From: an uncultured Parasutterella sp.
GTDB taxonomy: Bacteria; Pseudomonadota; Gammaproteobacteria; Burkholderiales; Burkholderiaceae_F
DNA: 64,000 nt
Assembly (NCBI GenBank): GCA_900766055.1
Contig: CAAFTZ010000002.1
Location: 1 to 64,000, forward strand
Direction: 5' to 3'
In this document: positions 44,163 through 53,067 of the stretch, piece by piece
Layout: each line of letters opens with the position of its first letter
How positions within the stretch are numbered: the first letter of the stretch is position 1
Notes under the pieces: model-generated
Told to the model about the DNA's origin: nothing
The model's database searches: none
What the model saw: the letters and a program-made list of their open reading frames with translations, nothing else
Translations under genes and position numbers: made by a program

Positions 44163-46574
44163 ATGTTATTTTCAGAAGAGTGGCTGCGCCATTACATCAA
44201 TCCTGCCCTCAGCAGCGATGAGCTGTGCGAAACCCTGACGATGGGCGGCCTGGAAATCGAAGGCGCAGAACCGATTGCGCCGGCCTTCACCGGTGTGGTC
44301 GTTGCTCAGGTATTGACCTGCGAACAGCACCCGAATGCAGACAAACTGCATGTCTGCACGGTGGATATCGGTAAAGAGGAACCTGTGCAAATCGTCTGTG
44401 GTGCTCCGAACGTTAAAGCCGGAGTCAAGGTTCCGTGCGCCACGATCGGCGCCGTGCTTCCGGGCGACTTTAAGATTAAAAAAGCCAAACTCCGCGGTGT
44501 CGAGAGCAACGGTATGCTTTGCTCCAGCAGAGAATTAGGCATCAGCGAAGATCATTCCGGTCTGTGGATTCTTCCGGAAGACGCTCCTGTCGGTGAAGAC
44601 ATTCGCGTTTACGAACGTCTTGACGACAAGAAGATTGAAGTCAAAGCAACTCCGAACCGCGGTGACGCTTTAAGCGTGATCGGTGTTGGCCGTGATTTGA
44701 GAGCGCTGACTGGTGCCGAGCTTTCCCTCCCGGATTTCTCTCCGGTTCCGGCTACCTGCGACTGCGTTCACGAAGTGCGCAATGAAGCTCCGAATCTTTG
44801 CGGACGCTTTGCCGGCCGCGTGGTCTGCGGCGTCAATGCCAAAGCCCCGACTCCGCAGTGGATGAAGGACCGTCTGGAGCGTTCCGGCCAGCGTTCGATT
44901 TCTGCGCTGGTGGACATCTCCAACTACGTGATGCTGGAACTTGGCCGTCCGACTCATATTTTTGACCTTGATAAGCTTGGCGGTCCGCTGACCGTTCGCT
45001 GGGCTAAAGAAGGCGAGAAGGCTGAACTGCTGAATGGTCAGACCGTCGATATTGATCCGTATTTCGGCGTGATTAGTGACAACAACGGTATTGAAGCGAT
45101 TGCCGGCATCATGGGCGGCGATCATGCCGCCGTCTCGCTGAACACGAAGAATGTATTCATTGAAGCGGCTTTCTGGTGGCCAAAAGCTATTCAGGGCCGC
45201 TGCAGAAAATTAAATTTCTCGACGGACGCTGCATACCGCTTTGAACGCGGCGTGGATTTCCAGTCCAATGTGGACCACATGGAATACATCACTCGTCTGA
45301 TTCTTGAGATTTGCGGTACCGCAGAAACCAAGGTCGGTCCGGTTGTCGACGAAATCGAAGAGCTGCCGGTTCGCGAACCCGTTCGCATGAGAGCAGACCG
45401 CTGCAGAAAAGTTATCGGTGCCGATATCTCTGACGACAAAATGGCCGAGTGCTTCACTCGTTTAGGCTTCTCCTTCAAGAAGGAAGGAGGCACTTTCGTA
45501 GTGGACGTTCCGAGCTATCGTTTTGACATCGAGATTGAAGAAGATTTGATTGAAGAAGTCGCTCGTCTCTACGGCTATCAGAACCTGACGGAAATTCCTC
45601 CGCTGGCTCGCGTAGCCATGCTCGAACGTCCGGAAGCGAAACTCGATCGCCACGAACTTCGCAAGAAGATGGCCGGTTTAGGATTCCAGGAACTAATTAA
45701 CTATTCCTTCATCAGTGAGGAAGCCGAAGCAGACTTTGCCGAAGTTAAGGATCCGATTAAAGTTTTGAATCCGATCGCTTCCCAGATGGCTGTCATGAGA
45801 ACACAGCTGATCTCCGGCTTGGTGGATCGTCTTAAGTACAACCTCAATCGTAAAGCCGACAGAGCAGCCTTGTTTGAATTAGGTCGTATCTTCAGGCGTG
45901 ATCCCTCCGTTAAGGGCTCCGACGCTGCCGTTGAAGGCGTGTATCAGCCGCTGCATCTTGCCGCTCTGGTATACGGCTCGGCTCGCCCGGCTCAGTGGGG
46001 AGAGAAGGCTAGAAACTTTGACTTCTTCGACTTGAAGGGTGCGGTTGAGATGCTGCTTCCGGGCCGCAATCTCCGCTTTGAAAAATCCAATCATCCGGCA
46101 CTTCATCCGGGACGCGCTGCCACCGTTTATCTCGACGGTGAAGAGATTGGATTTATCGGCGAACTGCATCCTGAGCTTGCTCATAAGTACGAGCTGCCGC
46201 ACTCTCCGATTGTCTTCGAACTCAAGGAAGAAGCCCTTTTGGATGTCGGGGTTCCGGTTAACCGCAGCTTGTCTAAGTTCCAGCCGATGTCTCGCGATAT
46301 TGCTGTCTTCATTGACGATGCCGTGCCGGTTCAGAAACTGATGGACGCCGTGCGAAAGGCCGCGAAGAAAGATCTGCGCCTGCTGAGTTTGTCATCTTTT
46401 AAACTCTTTGATCTTTACAAACCTCAGGATAGTGCTAATGTAGGGAAGAAGAGCCTTGCGTTTAATATGTTGCTTCAGCGCCCGGATGCACAGCTTTCTG
46501 AAGAAGAGGCTGACGAGGCCGTGGCGGCTGTGGTAGAAGCCCTCGGTAAAGAGGGTGCAGTCTTGAGAGATTAA
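44163..46574 (+). CDS. pheT: Phenylalanyl-tRNA synthetase beta subunit
   Basis: Non-catalytic subunit that binds tRNA-Phe and edits Tyr-tRNA-Phe. The order in 803 residues is an EMAP/OB-like tRNA-binding domain at ~40-150 (CGAPNVKAGVKVP), the B3/B4 editing domain at ~210-380 (LELGRPTHIFDLDKL), B5 (~410-480), a catalytic-like core (~490-690) and a C-terminal anticodon-binding FDX-ACB domain at ~710-803. ihfA follows after 9 bases, as in most proteobacteria. Confidence 0.96.
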   Translation: MLFSEEWLRHYINPALSSDELCETLTMGGLEIEGAEPIAPAFTGVVVAQVLTCEQHPNADKLHVCTVDIGKEEPVQIVCGAPNVKAGVKVPCATIGAVLPGDFKIKKAKLRGVESNGMLCSSRELGISEDHSGLWILPEDAPVGEDIRVYERLDDKKIEVKATPNRGDALSVIGVGRDLRALTGAELSLPDFSPVPATCDCVHEVRNEAPNLCGRFAGRVVCGVNAKAPTPQWMKDRLERSGQRSISALVDISNYVMLELGRPTHIFDLDKLGGPLTVRWAKEGEKAELLNGQTVDIDPYFGVISDNNGIEAIAGIMGGDHAAVSLNTKNVFIEAAFWWPKAIQGRCRKLNFSTDAAYRFERGVDFQSNVDHMEYITRLILEICGTAETKVGPVVDEIEELPVREPVRMRADRCRKVIGADISDDKMAECFTRLGFSFKKEGGTFVVDVPSYRFDIEIEEDLIEEVARLYGYQNLTEIPPLARVAMLERPEAKLDRHELRKKMAGLGFQELINYSFISEEAEADFAEVKDPIKVLNPIASQMAVMRTQLISGLVDRLKYNLNRKADRAALFELGRIFRRDPSVKGSDAAVEGVYQPLHLAALVYGSARPAQWGEKARNFDFFDLKGAVEMLLPGRNLRFEKSNHPALHPGRAATVYLDGEEIGFIGELHPELAHKYELPHSPIVFELKEEALLDVGVPVNRSLSKFQPMSRDIAVFIDDAVPVQKLMDAVRKAAKKDLRLLSLSSFKLFDLYKPQDSANVGKKSLAFNMLLQRPDAQLSEEEADEAVAAVVEALGKEGAVLRD

Positions 46575-46583
46575 GGGGAAGTC

Positions 46584-46940
46584 ATGGCAAACATTGGTCC
46601 TGACAATTTTGAACTCGTCAAAGAGTTGCTTGGGGATAAAAACACAATGAACCGCAGCACGCTCGAAGAAGTTCTCTTCGAGGAGCTCGGGTTCAGCCGC
46701 GAGATGTCTCGAGTTTTTGTGACTCAGTTTTTCCAAACCATTTCGGACGTTTTGGCAACCGGAGAAGAGGTGAAACTGACGACCCTCGGCAGGTTTGAAA
46801 TCTGCGGCAGAGCGTACAAAATGTTCTTTGACCCGGAGGCCAAGGAGTGGTTTGATGCGCCGACCCGTTTGGATGTTTACTTCCATCCTTCCAAGAAACT
46901 GACGGACTTTATCGATTACAACTTACGTCCGAAGGCTTGA
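46584..46940 (+). CDS. ihfA: Integration host factor alpha-like protein, divergent DNA arm
   Basis: Bacterial HU/IHF fold. The pheT-ihfA-merR order identifies it as the alpha subunit. The 118 residues have ~20 extra N-terminal residues. The body (~24-60) is well kept. The DNA-inserting beta arm aligns without gaps to E. coli IHF-alpha. The intercalating Pro is kept (FFDPEAKEW), but the usual Arg-Asn-Pro-Lys-Thr-Gly around it becomes Phe-Asp-Pro-Glu-Ala-Lys. DNA bending is therefore likely, with altered affinity. Confidence 0.85.
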   Translation: MANIGPDNFELVKELLGDKNTMNRSTLEEVLFEELGFSREMSRVFVTQFFQTISDVLATGEEVKLTTLGRFEICGRAYKMFFDPEAKEWFDAPTRLDVYFHPSKKLTDFIDYNLRPKA

Positions 46941-46946
46941 TAGCGG

Positions 46947-47372
46947 ATGCCCAAAAAGAAGAAGCTTCCTGAATTGCCGCCGATACCTTCGAAAAGGTAT
47001 TTCCCGATTCGGGAAGCGAGCTCACTTTGCGGTGTAAAAGATTATGTCCTGAGGTTTTGGGAAAAAGAATTTTCTCAGCTCAGACCAATGAAGCGCGGAA
47101 GCCAGCGTGCTTACCGCGCAAAAGATATTTTGATTGCCCGCAGGATACGAGAGCTTCTCTATGGGGACGGCTATCGGATTGATGCGGCAAGAGAAATTTT
47201 GAATAAAGAAGACAGAGAAGCAAAAGCCGGAGCTTCTGCGCCGCAGCTTCCGGAGACCTCTTTCCCCGGTTTTGAAGGAGCAGTAACCTTTTCTCAGCCG
47301 GAAATCGATTGGGAAGAATTTGATTCTGTCGTCTATAACTTGGAAAAAATCGAAGAGTTTTTGCACAATTAA
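46947..47372 (+). CDS. MerR-family transcriptional regulator
   Basis: A 141-residue protein with a MerR-type winged helix at ~17-85: [39 protein letters not shown] and the [12 protein letters not shown] helix. There is no clear Cys effector site, and the C-terminus is a short acidic helix. This is the uncharacterised MerR protein that usually follows ihfA in beta- and gammaproteobacteria. The promoter of the downstream tRNA lies inside its last codons. Confidence 0.88.
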   Translation: MPKKKKLPELPPIPSKRYFPIREASSLCGVKDYVLRFWEKEFSQLRPMKRGSQRAYRAKDILIARRIRELLYGDGYRIDAAREILNKEDREAKAGASAPQLPETSFPGFEGAVTFSQPEIDWEEFDSVVYNLEKIEEFLHN

Positions 47373-47389
47373 AAAAAATCGTGTAATAT
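47361..47389 (+). promoter_or_regulatory. Promoter of tRNA-Pro
   Basis: TTGCAC (47361-47366), exactly 17 bases, TAATAT (47384-47389), 14 bases before the tRNA. The -35 and spacing equal those of the other two tRNA promoters. The -35 lies within the merR coding end. Confidence 0.8.
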
Positions 47390-47402
47390 CACGGTTCTTG
47401 AG

Positions 47403-47480
<78 letters not shown>

Positions 47481-47549
47481 GAAATTCCCGAAAGGTTGTC
47501 CGAGTGACAGCCTTTTTTGTTTTCTGCGGCCGTTACGGAGGAAGTCAGC

Positions 47550-48326
47550 ATGGCTTGTATTCTTTTTCCTTCACCAATTTTCGGACCGGTTCATTCCAGA
47601 CGCTTAGGCACCTCTTTAGGCATCAATCTTTTGCCCGCTGAAGCTAAAGTCTGTTCTTTTGACTGCGTGTACTGCGAATGCGGCTTTAACAAAGACCACG
47701 ACGCCAAGCGCAAACTTCCTACGCGGGAAGAGGTTCGAACCGCACTGGAAAAGAAACTCATTTATCTGCAGCAGACAGGTGTGGTACCGGATGTCTTTAC
47801 GTTCGCCGGAAACGGAGAGCCGACTTCTCATCCCGATTTTGACCTCATTATCGACGACACAATCGAGCTCAGAGACCGCTATTTTCCTAACGCAAAAATC
47901 AGTGTCTTAAGTAACTCTACTTTTCTAGCGCGTGACAAGGTCGTCAGGGCATTGGCAAAAGTGGACAACCCGATTATGAAGCTCGATACCGTCAACGCCG
48001 GGTACATCCGGCGCATTGATCGTCCGAACGCCAAGTACGATGTGAAGGATGTGATCGAAAAACTCAAAAACATGCCGGTCCGTCCGATTATCCAGACGAT
48101 GTTCCTGAAAGGCGAGTTTGAAGGGCTGTCCGTGGATAACACGACAGACGAGTATGTAGATCCCTGGATTGACGTACTCGAAGAAATCAAACCTCGGGAA
48201 GTGATGATTTATACCCTTGACCGCGACACTCCGGCTGCAGGGTTAAAAAAGGCGGATAAGGAGTCTCTTTGTAAAATTCGCGACAAACTTGAAAAAAGAG
48301 GTTTCAGCGTCATGGTAACTGTTTAA
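47550..48326 (+). CDS. Radical SAM protein, wybutosine/COG0731-like
   Basis: A 258-residue radical SAM enzyme. The cluster motif is [10 protein letters not shown] near 34-43 (C-x3-C-x2-C). [15 protein letters not shown] near 89-103 is the SAM-contact Gly-Glu-Pro segment. [16 protein letters not shown] near the end resembles enzymes annotated as YfkB/COG0731. The substrate is unknown. The ATG 47550 has GGAGG 9 bases before. It follows tRNA-Pro directly and probably shares its transcript in part. Confidence 0.85.
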   Translation: MACILFPSPIFGPVHSRRLGTSLGINLLPAEAKVCSFDCVYCECGFNKDHDAKRKLPTREEVRTALEKKLIYLQQTGVVPDVFTFAGNGEPTSHPDFDLIIDDTIELRDRYFPNAKISVLSNSTFLARDKVVRALAKVDNPIMKLDTVNAGYIRRIDRPNAKYDVKDVIEKLKNMPVRPIIQTMFLKGEFEGLSVDNTTDEYVDPWIDVLEEIKPREVMIYTLDRDTPAAGLKKADKESLCKIRDKLEKRGFSVMVTV

Positions 48327-48360
48327 GTAAAAACACTTAATTTTGAAATATATGTCATTT

Positions 48361-48394
48361 TTGTCATTAAGCTGTCATATTAGGTTACTAAATT
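48361..48394 (+). promoter_or_regulatory. Candidate Pho box and -10
   Basis: TTGTCAT-TAAG-CTGTCAT-ATTA (48361-48382) matches the PhoB-binding direct repeat (CTGTCAT, 11-bp period) except for one base. A third ATGTCAT lies at 48352. TAAATT at 48389, 10 bases after the second repeat, fits a Pho-type -10. Confidence 0.6.
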
Positions 48395-48428
48395 GGAAGA
48401 TGATTCCATAACAACCTTTGAGGACTAA

Positions 48429-48581
48429 ATGCCTGAATCTCTTCCGATGAAAACTCGTCTTTTATTAGCCGGGGCTTCCCTCCAATTGATCTCCCTTGCT
48501 AAAAAGTCTGAGAAAAAAGAGAAGAAGCAAAAAGTCGTTACTGTATCTGCAGGAATGACCCTGTCTAAGGCTACGGCCTAA
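48429..48581 (+). CDS. Small basic protein, 50 residues, unrecognised
   Basis: A short ORF with GAGGA 4 bases before its ATG. The peptide begins MPESLPMKTRLLLAGASLQL, continues with a Lys/Glu-rich middle (KKSEKKEKKQK) and ends VVTVSAGMTLSKATA. I know no family. The first part is mildly hydrophobic and could be a short amphipathic or membrane-contacting helix. A Pho-box-like promoter lies upstream, and two hairpins, one with a T-run, lie downstream, so it forms a complete small transcription unit of about 260 bases. Alternatively the RNA itself is the product. Confidence 0.55.
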   Translation: MPESLPMKTRLLLAGASLQLISLAKKSEKKEKKQKVVTVSAGMTLSKATA

Positions 48582-48606
48582 TCAATTCGAGAGGACTGAA
48601 AATTTC

Positions 48607-48623
48607 GTCGGCCGATTGCCGAC
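48607..48623 (+). other. Hairpin after the small ORF
   Basis: A perfect 6-bp stem GTCGGC/GCCGAC with a 5-base loop, 25 bases past the stop. There is no T-run. Confidence 0.4.
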
Positions 48624-48633
48624 ATTGATGCGC

Positions 48634-48665
48634 AGCCGTAGAGATTTAAAAAACTACGGCTTTTG
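48634..48665 (+). terminator. Terminator of the small ORF unit
   Basis: GCCGTAG (48635-48641) pairs with CTACGGC (48654-48660), extended by one A-T pair, over a 12-base loop, then TTTTGCCTTT. Confidence 0.7.
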
Positions 48666-48794
48666 CCTTTCTTGTACCGGCCAGAATGCGCTTTTGCACG
48701 AACAGTCCTCGGTCTGCGCTCTCGTCATTGGCTAAGAAGCCGGAAAATCGCGATAATTGAAAGCTAAACACTTCGGCTATATTTGAGGAGAGCG

Positions 48795-49547
48795 ATGAAT
48801 ATTTTGATTTCAAACGACGACGGTTATTTAGCACCCGGAATTCAGGAACTCGCTCGTCGAATTCGCCGATTCGGCAATGTTACAGTGGTTGCACCCGAAC
48901 AAAACCACAGCGGGGCCAGCAACTCCTTAACGCTTAACCGTCCTCTTTCCGTACGCCAGGTCCAGGAAAACGTTTTCTTTGTGAACGGTACCCCGTCCGA
49001 TTGTGTGCACATCGCTTTAACCGGTTTGCTGCCCCAAAAACCCGATATCGTTTTAAGCGGCATCAACTGCGGACAAAATATGGGCGACGATGTGCTTTAT
49101 TCCGGTACTGTTGCAGCCGCCATGGAGGGTTTCTTATTTGGCTGCCCGTCCTTTGCTTTTTCTCAAGTGCATTCGGGTTGGTCCTGCTTGGATTCTGCCG
49201 CGGAGGTCGCTGAGTATATTGTGGACAACTTTATTAAAAATCCGCTTCCAGCACCGTTCCTGCTGAATGTCAATATTCCCAATACAACGATTGACCAGCT
49301 CTCCGGATTAGTCGTGACACGCCTTGGCCGCCGTCATGCAGCTCAGTCCGTGATTGAGCAGGTTAACCCGCGAGGCGAGACAATTTATTGGCTCGGTGCC
49401 GCCGGTGACGCCCGCGACAGCACTCAGGGTACCGATTTTTGGGCCACATCTCACAACTACGTCAGCATGACGCCGCTCCAAGTGGATATGACCAATTACG
49501 GCATGCTGGATACCGTTCGCGCTTGGTGTAACAGCTTTCAGTCCTGA
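48795..49547 (+). CDS. surE: 5'/3'-nucleotidase SurE
   Basis: Metal-dependent nucleoside monophosphate and exopolyphosphate phosphatase of stationary-phase survival. The 250 residues begin MNILISNDDGYLAPGI, where Asn-Asp-Asp-Gly binds the metal. ASNSLTLNRPL near 43, NGTPSDCVHI near 70 and LSGINCGQNMGDDVLYSGTV near 92-112 follow. The ATG 48795 is chosen since GAGGAG precedes it. A TTG four codons up overlaps that site. In betaproteobacteria surE is normally followed by pcm, nlpD and rpoS. Here only nlpD follows. Confidence 0.96.
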   Translation: MNILISNDDGYLAPGIQELARRIRRFGNVTVVAPEQNHSGASNSLTLNRPLSVRQVQENVFFVNGTPSDCVHIALTGLLPQKPDIVLSGINCGQNMGDDVLYSGTVAAAMEGFLFGCPSFAFSQVHSGWSCLDSAAEVAEYIVDNFIKNPLPAPFLLNVNIPNTTIDQLSGLVVTRLGRRHAAQSVIEQVNPRGETIYWLGAAGDARDSTQGTDFWATSHNYVSMTPLQVDMTNYGMLDTVRAWCNSFQS

Positions 49548-49632
49548 GAATAATTTGATTTGTTCTGACGATTGAAGTCTTTTTACTTAAAATCTGCTCG
49601 GTAAAGAAATAAAAGAGGCTCATGGAGGAGTT

Positions 49633-50397
49633 ATGAATTGCAGTAAGTATCTTTGGCCGATGGTGTTTGCTTCGGTGATGGCCGGCTGTTCGTTTACCGG
49701 AGGCAATGCCCCGATATCGGACGGTTCGGCGACGGCTTCCGTCTATACCGTTAAGCCAGGAGATACGCTGTATGCGATTTCCTCCCGCTACGGCCTTGAT
49801 CCTGCTGTGGTTGCACGCGAGAATCATCTGACGAACCCCTCTCATCTGTTGGTTGGTCAGAAACTCCGTTTGTCCGTGTCTTCTTCAACGGATGCCAATA
49901 TTCGCAGAGTCGAAGCCAACACGAAGACACAGACGAGTTCGAGCAGCTCTGCTAAGACGTCGACTTCTTCAAGCACAGCTCCTGCCGCATCCGCAAGTAG
50001 TACCCAGACCGCTTCTTCAAGCAGCTCAGTCGGAAGCGCAAACGGTACTTACGGTTGGCCGGCTTCAGGAAAGATTATTCAGAATTTCGGCGGTATGAAT
50101 AAAGGTATTGACATCGCCGGTTCTGAAGGTGAGAAAGTACATGCCGCCGTGAATGGAACGGTCCTTTTTGACGGCCAGGTTCAGGGTTACGGCAAAGTCG
50201 TGATGATTCGCGACAAAGACGGCTGTGTTTCTGTCTATGGCCGAGTCAAATCGATCTCGGTAAAACAGGGCGATCAGGTTCGTAAAGGACAGGCGATTGC
50301 CGTGATGGGGACGACGGATGTTTCTCCCCGTGTCCATTTTGAAATACGCAAAAACGGCAAACCCATCGATCCTCTTACAATGCTTCAAAAGCGCTAA
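49633..50397 (+). CDS. nlpD: Lipoprotein NlpD-type LytM activator
   Basis: A 254-residue outer-envelope lipoprotein that in E. coli activates the amidase AmiC during division. The signal peptide ends in the lipobox VMAGC with Cys19. A LysM domain lies at ~38-82 (YTVKPGDTLYAISSRYGLD), a Ser/Thr/Ala linker at ~88-135, and a LytM (M23) domain at ~138-252. The first zinc His is Asn (NKGIDIAG) and the HxH pair is broken (YGRVKS), while VHFEIR keeps its His. This loss of catalysis is typical of NlpD/EnvC activators. Confidence 0.92.
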   Translation: MNCSKYLWPMVFASVMAGCSFTGGNAPISDGSATASVYTVKPGDTLYAISSRYGLDPAVVARENHLTNPSHLLVGQKLRLSVSSSTDANIRRVEANTKTQTSSSSSAKTSTSSSTAPAASASSTQTASSSSSVGSANGTYGWPASGKIIQNFGGMNKGIDIAGSEGEKVHAAVNGTVLFDGQVQGYGKVVMIRDKDGCVSVYGRVKSISVKQGDQVRKGQAIAVMGTTDVSPRVHFEIRKNGKPIDPLTMLQKR

Positions 50398-50417
50398 GTT
50401 AGACGTTAGGAAAATTC

Positions 50418-51869
50418 ATGGCACGAGCTAAAAAAGAGCGGGCAAAATATGTCGCCGTTATTGAGTCCTTGGATCAGGAAGGCCGCGGAGTCGCACGCCG
50501 TGACGGTAAGGTCGTATTCATCGAAGGGGCGCTCCCTGGCGAAAAAGTAGAGTACGAGGTCTATCGCAGCAAACCTTCCTTCGAATTAGGTCTGACCACC
50601 GAAATTTATAAGGAGTCTCCGCTTCGCGTTATGCCGAAGTGTCCTTACTTCGGGGTTAAGGACGGCAGCTGCGGCGGCTGCGCCATGCAGCACCTCGAAG
50701 CCCATGCTCAGGTTGCCATGAAACAAAAAGTTCTGATGGATGCTTTGTGGCACATCGGCAGAGTTCGACCTGAGCAGGTACTGGCGCCGATCTATGGCTC
50801 TGCATGGAGATATCGTCACCGCGCTCGTCTGTCCGTACGCGAAGTCGCCAAAAAGGGAACTGTGCTCGTCGGCTTCCATGAAAAGCGTTCAAGCTTTATC
50901 GCAGACATGAAGAGCTGCGAAATCCTGCCGAAGCGTGTCAGCGATCTTCTCATGCCGCTGCGCGAGCTTATCAACTCTTTAACGCTGCGTAAGAAGATTC
51001 CTCAGATTGAATTGGCTGTCACTGATGAAGCTTTGGCTTTGGTCCTTCGTGTCTTAGAAAAGCCGACGACTGAGGACGAAGCAAAACTCAGGCAGTTCCA
51101 GAAAGATTATAGTGTTGACTTTTGGTACCAGCCGAAGGGCCCGGATTCCATTTATCCGATGGATCCCGAAAATGCCAATCGACTGAAACTGCACCATCGG
51201 GAAACCGGTGTGGAAGTCGTCTTTAGACCTACAGACTTTACGCAAGTAAACCATCGCTTGAACGAAGTGATGGTGACCAGAGCGCTTCGATTGCTGCATC
51301 TTGAACCCGCGTCTAGGGCCATCGATTTCTTCTGCGGGCTCGGCAACTTTACGCTGCCGCTGGCAACCAGAACAGCGAAAGTTCTTGGTATTGAAGGCAG
51401 CTCCGAGCTGGTCGAACGTGCACGTGCGGGCGCTAAAGACAATAACCTCGCGGATAAGACCGAATTTGAGGCTCGTAATCTGTTTGACTGGACACTGGAC
51501 GATTGGGATGCCGTTTGGAATAAGCTCGGCAGTGTAGATCGAGTTCTTATCGACCCGCCGCGCGAAGGCGCAATGGCACTTTGCCGCTCGCTCGCTGACA
51601 CGGACAAACGTCCTGCACGTCTGGTCTATGTTTCCTGTAATCCTGCAACGCTGGCGCGCGACGCTGCGCTGCTTGTCAGAGAAGGCGGCTGGAAGCTTCT
51701 GTCGGCCGGTGTGATGAATATGTTCCCGCATACAGCTCACGTCGAGAGTATCGCCGTCTTTGAACCGGGTCCCAAACCGGAAAAAGTCGACGAAATCGAT
51801 GAACTCGAAATCAGCGGAATGACTGAAGAGGCTGAGCAGGAAGCTCGATCCGAGGAATCGAAGATTTAA
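50418..51869 (+). CDS. rlmD: 23S rRNA (uracil-1939-C5)-methyltransferase RlmD
   Basis: SAM- and Fe-S-dependent methyltransferase. The order in 483 residues is a TRAM domain (~5-65), the cluster cysteines in CPYFGVKDGSCGGCAMQHL near 74-92, a SAM site DFFCGLGNFTLPLA near 300, DPPREGA near 378 and the catalytic Cys in VYVSCNPATLARD near 405. The C-terminal ~40 residues are acidic and unlike the core. In relatives rpoS lies between nlpD and rlmD. Here the gap is 20 bases. Confidence 0.94.
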   Translation: MARAKKERAKYVAVIESLDQEGRGVARRDGKVVFIEGALPGEKVEYEVYRSKPSFELGLTTEIYKESPLRVMPKCPYFGVKDGSCGGCAMQHLEAHAQVAMKQKVLMDALWHIGRVRPEQVLAPIYGSAWRYRHRARLSVREVAKKGTVLVGFHEKRSSFIADMKSCEILPKRVSDLLMPLRELINSLTLRKKIPQIELAVTDEALALVLRVLEKPTTEDEAKLRQFQKDYSVDFWYQPKGPDSIYPMDPENANRLKLHHRETGVEVVFRPTDFTQVNHRLNEVMVTRALRLLHLEPASRAIDFFCGLGNFTLPLATRTAKVLGIEGSSELVERARAGAKDNNLADKTEFEARNLFDWTLDDWDAVWNKLGSVDRVLIDPPREGAMALCRSLADTDKRPARLVYVSCNPATLARDAALLVREGGWKLLSAGVMNMFPHTAHVESIAVFEPGPKPEKVDEIDELEISGMTEEAEQEARSEESKI

Positions 51870-51874
51870 CGGAA

Positions 51875-52414
51875 ATGGCGCCTTTGGTTTTTCAGATCGT
51901 AATTCTGTTTGTCAAAATTTTGGCTGAGCTGCTGCTCATCATTCTGGTGCCGGCCTTCGCCCTAAAATTTTTCAAGAAAGACTTAAGCTTCGGTTTGGCA
52001 TTTTCTGCCTCTATCCTGATGATTTTGCTGCCGGTGCTCACATACGTAAATAACGCTGAACTCAACAACACCATGCTGCCGCTCACTGCGTGGGGTGTGG
52101 AGTCAGTATTGACGCTTTCGTGGATGAGCTGGGGGCTTTCGACCGGCGCCATCATCTCTTTTTTGTATGCTGCTTATCTCATTGTAGAAAGCCGAAGTTC
52201 CGAGACGATAAATCTAGTCCTGCTTTTCACGGGTATCGGCTACCTTTTAAATTTATTGTCACAGGCGGCTGCCCCCTATTTGTTGTTCGGGTCTTTCGGC
52301 GCAGGAGTTGCCAAAGATGACCTTCCGTTTTTATGCTTGTCGCTGGTACTTGCCTTAGGCATAGGTATCTATGTGCGGTATTCTGAGGCCGCTGGAAAAA
52401 CATTCAGCAATTAA
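51875..52414 (+). CDS. Membrane protein, unrecognised (first of three)
   Basis: A 179-residue protein with about five hydrophobic segments (~6-30, 39-58, 72-105, 112-138, 148-168) and almost no soluble part. It starts 5 bases after rlmD. I do not know the family. The pattern and size resemble the next two genes, so the three may have arisen from a common type or work together. No catalytic motif is visible. Confidence 0.7.
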   Translation: MAPLVFQIVILFVKILAELLLIILVPAFALKFFKKDLSFGLAFSASILMILLPVLTYVNNAELNNTMLPLTAWGVESVLTLSWMSWGLSTGAIISFLYAAYLIVESRSSETINLVLLFTGIGYLLNLLSQAAAPYLLFGSFGAGVAKDDLPFLCLSLVLALGIGIYVRYSEAAGKTFSN

Positions 52415-52437
52415 TAACTAAAACTAAGGAGAATAGG

Positions 52438-53064
52438 GTGGAAGAAAGCGGAGTATTTGAGTACTGGTTTGCTTTTTTGTTTGCGTTGGGTTTCTGTGTC
52501 TGGTTTCCCACGTATGTTATCAAAACCAAAGGGCAGGGCATCTCGACTTGGGGATTGGCGCTTTGTATTGTCGTCCTGTTTATCGGACTGCCTCTGCTTT
52601 CGATTAGCTTGATCCGCGATGTTCTCCCTTCTCTGTGGCTGAGCTTTGTCAGTGCAAACTATGAGTCTCCGAGCATCTCCCTGCTTTACGGGACCATTCA
52701 CAAGATGGCTACGCTGGATCAGCTTTACGTAGCGCTGGCCATGATTTGTATTTTGGTTGCCATCGGTCAAAGCGTTTTTGCTTCTTGGCTGCTTTATATC
52801 CGCCACAACCGCGAAAGTCTGGTTCGTGCTCTGAGAATCATGTGGTCCTCGGCTTTCTTTATTGTGTTGGCAGGCGGTATTCTGCCGCTCATTATTCTGG
52901 GCTCGCACGGATTTACGGTGGCGATTCCTGCCGGATATACGATGGGTGCTTACATCGCAGTGCTCATGGTGATCACTGCTTACCTGAGAATGAGTCCGCA
53001 GGTAGCGGATAATTATCCTATTAGCCACCAGCCGAAAAAAGATCGGGAAAAAAATAGGGGTTAA
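52438..53064 (+). CDS. Membrane protein, unrecognised (second of three)
   Basis: A 208-residue protein with about five hydrophobic segments (~8-28, 38-62, 95-122, 135-158, 162-185) and a basic tail KKDREKNRG. It starts at a GTG with AAGGAG 7 bases before. It lies 23 bases after the first membrane gene and 3 before the third. Family and function are unknown. Confidence 0.7.
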   Translation: MEESGVFEYWFAFLFALGFCVWFPTYVIKTKGQGISTWGLALCIVVLFIGLPLLSISLIRDVLPSLWLSFVSANYESPSISLLYGTIHKMATLDQLYVALAMICILVAIGQSVFASWLLYIRHNRESLVRALRIMWSSAFFIVLAGGILPLIILGSHGFTVAIPAGYTMGAYIAVLMVITAYLRMSPQVADNYPISHQPKKDREKNRG

Positions 53065-53067
53065 CGC

